Source of the DNA: Candidatus Hermodarchaeota archaeon
GTDB taxonomy: Archaea; Asgardarchaeota; Hermodarchaeia; Hermodarchaeales; Hermodarchaeaceae
Reading direction: 5' to 3'
NCBI GenBank assembly: GCA_016839995.1
Contig: JAEOTD010000035.1
Location: 1-7,939 of the forward strand
Length of the DNA stretch: 7,939 nucleotides
Positions 6,312 to 7,939 of the stretch are shown piece after piece (within the stretch, counting starts at the first letter, position 1; each line of letters starts with the position of its first letter). Below the pieces are notes generated by a model, which saw only the letters and a list, made by a program, of their open reading frames with translations, had not been told where the DNA came from and did not search any database. The position numbers and the translations under genes were made by a program.

Positions 6312-6317
6312 TCACCT
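6312..6317 (-). promoter_or_regulatory. Shine-Dalgarno site that fixes the ATPase start
   Basis: The minus strand reads AGGTGA followed by AAACC and ATG 6306. AGGTGA pairs well with the archaeal 16S rRNA 3' end (GGAGGTGAT consensus) at a normal distance. No comparable site precedes the two upstream in-frame ATG codons (6381 and 6366), which also lie at or before the predicted transcription start. Confidence 0.65.
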
Positions 6318-6380
6318 GATTGGAGATTGGCGGTAAGTCTCCCTGAATTATGACTCTGAAAGACATGAAATTAACAAACA

Positions 6381-6387
6381 TATATAA
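6381..6387. promoter_or_regulatory. Shared TATA element between the ABC operon and the PadR gene
   Basis: TATATAA (plus) lies in CATATATAAG and reads TTATATA on the other strand, so it can serve both directions. Towards the right, its centre is 27 bp from ATG 6411, so the PadR message should be leaderless. Towards the left, transcription would start near 6357, giving a leader of about 50 nt carrying the AGGTGA site before ATG 6306. Palindromes AAGCTT (6386-6391) and GGAATTCC (6394-6401) lie between it and the PadR start and could be part of an operator. Confidence 0.6.
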
Positions 6388-6410
6388 GCTTTCGGAATTC
6401 CTTACTTATT

Positions 6411-6884
6411 ATGGCGTTTCCACCGTTCTTCCAACGACCAAAGGGCGTACTCCTACGCATTTCAATCCTTCGGATACTCGGCGATGAGCCAGCCCATGGA
6501 TACCAAATTATGAAACACATCGAAGAGCTCACTGGTGGAGCTTGGGTCCCCTCACATTCCCTGTTATACAATACATTGGGAGAGCTTGAAGAACAACGAT
6601 TCGTGTCCAGTAAGAAAGACTTCAAGGGTGAAGTAGAGCGAACTATTTACACCATTACAAAGGCTGGAAAATCCCACTTGAAAAAACAGGTTGAGAATAT
6701 GGCTCAAATAGTTGCTCAAATGATGAGTACAAGATCTGAGCGCCTTTTCCAGCAAATGCCACGAATGTTACTCAACGAACTCGAACCAGAAGAACGCAAA
6801 TCCTTTTTGCTTCAGATACGTACTCGATTGGAAGAAGGTCTAAAAGAAATTAATTTAGAGCTGAAGAAACTCGAATCTGAGTAA
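6411..6884 (+). CDS. PadR-family transcriptional regulator
   Basis: This 157-residue repressor-type protein has the PadR winged helix at about residues 12-85: VLLRISILRILGDEPAHGYQI, the recognition region WVPSHSLLYNTLGELEEQRFV, and the wing ERTIYTITKAGKSHL. The C-terminal half (about 85-157) is a long charged helix region, as in PadR proteins that dimerise through helical arms. PadR regulators usually repress neighbouring exporter genes and let go when a small molecule binds. Here it is divergent from a MacB-like ABC exporter, a very common arrangement. ATG 6411 is 27 bp from the TATA box, so the message is probably leaderless; no Shine-Dalgarno site is seen. The effector is unknown. Confidence 0.9.
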   Translation: MAFPPFFQRPKGVLLRISILRILGDEPAHGYQIMKHIEELTGGAWVPSHSLLYNTLGELEEQRFVSSKKDFKGEVERTIYTITKAGKSHLKKQVENMAQIVAQMMSTRSERLFQQMPRMLLNELEPEERKSFLLQIRTRLEEGLKEINLELKKLESE

Positions 6885-6903
6885 CTATTCGGCAAGGTTG
6901 ACG

Positions 6904-6924
6904 TTTTTAGCTGCTCCACTTTTT
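6904..6924 (+). terminator. Oligo-T tracts after the PadR gene
   Basis: Two T5 runs on the plus strand (6904-6908 and 6920-6924) lie 20-40 bp after the PadR stop codon. Short T tracts are the main signal for archaeal transcription termination. No convincing hairpin precedes them. The rest of 6925-7012 holds nothing I can identify. Confidence 0.4.
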
Positions 6925-7012
6925 CGGGGGCCCTGTTGAATACGCGAAATTCATGGCTCCTAAGAACACTGCGAACTCATGGAGTGCCAATGAAACTTGA
7001 TATGGGCTAGGG

Positions 7013-7267
7013 TTATAGATCTTCAAGGGGTGGACCACCGGGTGGTTCACGCTGGAAGACTACAGGGAGCCAGGGTAGGGCTGCAAGACCTCCTAAAACC
7101 AGGAAGAAAATGAGGATAATAACAATGCTCTCATTAGGCTGAAAGAGGGGTGCATAGAAGACCATCCAGATGACAGTGATTACAACGAAGGCGATGAGAA
7201 AGATTAGACTAGCATAAAGTCGTGATTTCCGACTAATGGTTTTATGATCCTTCGGCTCTTCTGTCAT
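7013..7267 (-). CDS. Small membrane protein with two transmembrane helices
   Basis: This is an 84-residue protein of no family I recognise. A charged N-terminus (MTEEPKDHKTISRKSR) is followed by two hydrophobic helices, about residues 17-38 (LYASLIFLIAFVVITVIW) and 48-71 (IVIILIFFLVLGGLAALPW), separated by a short PLFQPNES loop. The C-terminal tail is proline- and glycine-rich (REPPGGPPLEDL). The basic residues before helix 1 suggest that both ends face the cytoplasm. A good ribosome-binding site, AGGTGGTG, lies just before ATG 7267, and a TATA-like TTTTTTATC lies upstream, so it is probably expressed. It converges with the PadR gene and is divergent from the hydrolase gene; neither says what it does. 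Confidence 0.68.
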   Translation of the reverse strand: MTEEPKDHKTISRKSRLYASLIFLIAFVVITVIWMVFYAPLFQPNESIVIILIFFLVLGGLAALPWLPVVFQREPPGGPPLEDL

Positions 7268-7300
7268 AACACCACCTAGGGTCTATCTGGAAGTGTCCAA

Positions 7301-7310
7301 GATAAAAAAG
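7301..7310 (-). promoter_or_regulatory. TATA-like box of the small membrane protein gene
   Basis: The minus strand reads CTTTTTTATC. Transcription about 26 bp downstream would begin near 7280, leaving a leader of about 12 nt that just includes the AGGTGGTG ribosome-binding site before ATG 7267. Confidence 0.35.
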
Positions 7311-7348
7311 CATACCACAAACTAGACATCGAATAGTGAGGCTCCTTA

Positions 7349-7363
7349 GGATTTTAATAATCC
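7349..7363 (+). promoter_or_regulatory. TATA box with inverted repeat upstream of the hydrolase gene
   Basis: The plus strand reads GGATT-TTAAT-AATCC. The inner TTTTAATA (7352-7359) is a fair TATA box centred 28 bp before GTG 7384, which predicts a leaderless message. The same bases form 5-bp arms of an inverted repeat, so a repressor bound here would block the box. Confidence 0.4.
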
Positions 7364-7383
7364 AACATCCTCCTACACTCTGC

Positions 7384-7939
7384 GTGGTTCAATTGACTGT
7401 TACTATCAAATGGCTAGCTCATGCTAGCTTCCAAATCAAAACGGAAAACAAAATCATTTACATTGACCTTGAACAGGGTGCCAGCCCAAAAGAGTCAGCT
7501 GACATCATCCTTTCCACTCATTCACACTTTGATCACTGTGATCCCGAGAAAATCAAGAGTGTCCGGAGTGATGAAACTGTTATCATTGCTCCTGCTGATT
7601 GCCATGAGAAAATCGGTGGTTCAGTCCATGCTCTTAAAGCAGGTGAAGAGAAGGAAATCGATAATATTGGTATTCGTGCTGTGGAGGCCTACAACGAAAC
7701 CCGATTTCGATCACCGGGGAATCCATATCATCCCAAAGGATATGGCGTAGGGTATATCGTCACCGTTGAAGGAAAATCTATCTACCATGCTGGAGATACT
7801 GATTTCATCTCGGAAATGAAAGAACTAGGTCCAGTCGATGTTGCACTCCTACCCGTTGGTGGAACGTACACAATGGAGAATGATGATGGAGCTGATGCTG
7901 CACTAGCTATCGGCCCCAAAGTGGCGATTCCCATGCATA
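7384..7939 (+). CDS. UlaG/UPF0173-like metallo-beta-lactamase-fold hydrolase, 3' end outside window
   Basis: This is the first 185 residues of a metal-dependent hydrolase of the UlaG/UPF0173 branch of the metallo-beta-lactamase fold. Counting from GTG 7384, WLAHASFQI (10-18) opens the fold. THSHFDHCD (45-53) is the HxHxDH metal site, with H46, H48, D50 and H51. HAGDTDF (135-141) supplies the bridging Asp 138, and the sequence stops at VAIPMH, whose His 185 is the expected last metal ligand. YNETRFRSPGNPYHPKGYGVGY (103-124) is an archaeal-looking insert of this branch. Full-length relatives are about 210-240 residues, so only a short tail is missing. No Shine-Dalgarno site precedes GTG 7384; a TATA box 28 bp upstream supports a leaderless start, with TTG 7393 as an alternative. 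The frame that starts at ATG 7421 is a shadow of this gene. The substrate is unknown. Confidence 0.88.
   Translation, partial: MVQLTVTIKWLAHASFQIKTENKIIYIDLEQGASPKESADIILSTHSHFDHCDPEKIKSVRSDETVIIAPADCHEKIGGSVHALKAGEEKEIDNIGIRAVEAYNETRFRSPGNPYHPKGYGVGYIVTVEGKSIYHAGDTDFISEMKELGPVDVALLPVGGTYTMENDDGADAALAIGPKVAIPMH

Noticed and set aside
6306..6381. Longer N-terminus of the ABC ATPase from ATG 6381
   Set aside because: That ATG overlaps the TATA box and lies before the predicted transcription start; ATG 6306 has a strong AGGTGA site.
6371..6625. An 84-codon minus-strand frame under the PadR start
   Set aside because: It is antisense to the PadR winged-helix region and crosses the promoter; no family features.
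6885..7012. A possible 15-codon peptide starting at ATG 6954
   Set aside because: It is too short, with no ribosome-binding site and no sign of conservation that I can judge.
7421..7750. A 109-codon plus-strand frame
   Set aside because: It is a different frame of the metallo-hydrolase gene, which runs from GTG 7384 with HxHxDH and GDTD motifs; the shadow product is low-complexity and basic.

Overview
The window looks archaeal, most likely from an Asgard-group archaeon. TATA-like boxes sit about 25-28 bp upstream of start codons, some starts look leaderless, oligo-T tracts follow genes, and one product is clearly built on a Ras/Rab-type small-GTPase fold, which is abundant in Asgard genomes. 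No rRNA or ribosomal protein is present, so the lineage is an inference.

Left part (1-2960, all minus strand, reading right to left): an SPL-family radical SAM protein, then a zinc-ribbon protein with a Ras-like domain that has lost every nucleotide-binding motif (a pseudo-GTPase), then the first 264 residues of a YcaQ/AlkZ-family (HTH_42) DNA glycosylase that leaves the window. The glycosylase has no complete reading frame here; it was found by translating the minus strand from a GTG at 794. Two of these three families are linked to repair of damaged DNA, so the pseudo-GTPase may be a new accessory of a small repair cluster.

Middle (3066-4180, minus strand): a cysteine-free winged-helix regulator related to the ArsR/SufR-like COG2345 group, followed after 6 bp by an unrecognised 122-residue helical protein. 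An AT-rich region with TATA box and repeats lies in front and suggests autoregulation.

Right-centre (4221-6884): a MacB/LolCDE-type ABC exporter operon (ATPase, then FtsX-type permease joined by a TAATG overlap) closed by a hairpin plus T-tract terminator. A PadR-family regulator is divergent from it. The two directions appear to share one symmetrical TATATA element, so PadR bound there could control both.

Right end (6885-7939): a small two-helix membrane protein on the minus strand and, divergently, the first 185 residues of an UlaG/UPF0173-like metallo-beta-lactamase-fold hydrolase that runs off the window. No tRNA, rRNA, CRISPR array, insertion sequence or transposase was seen.
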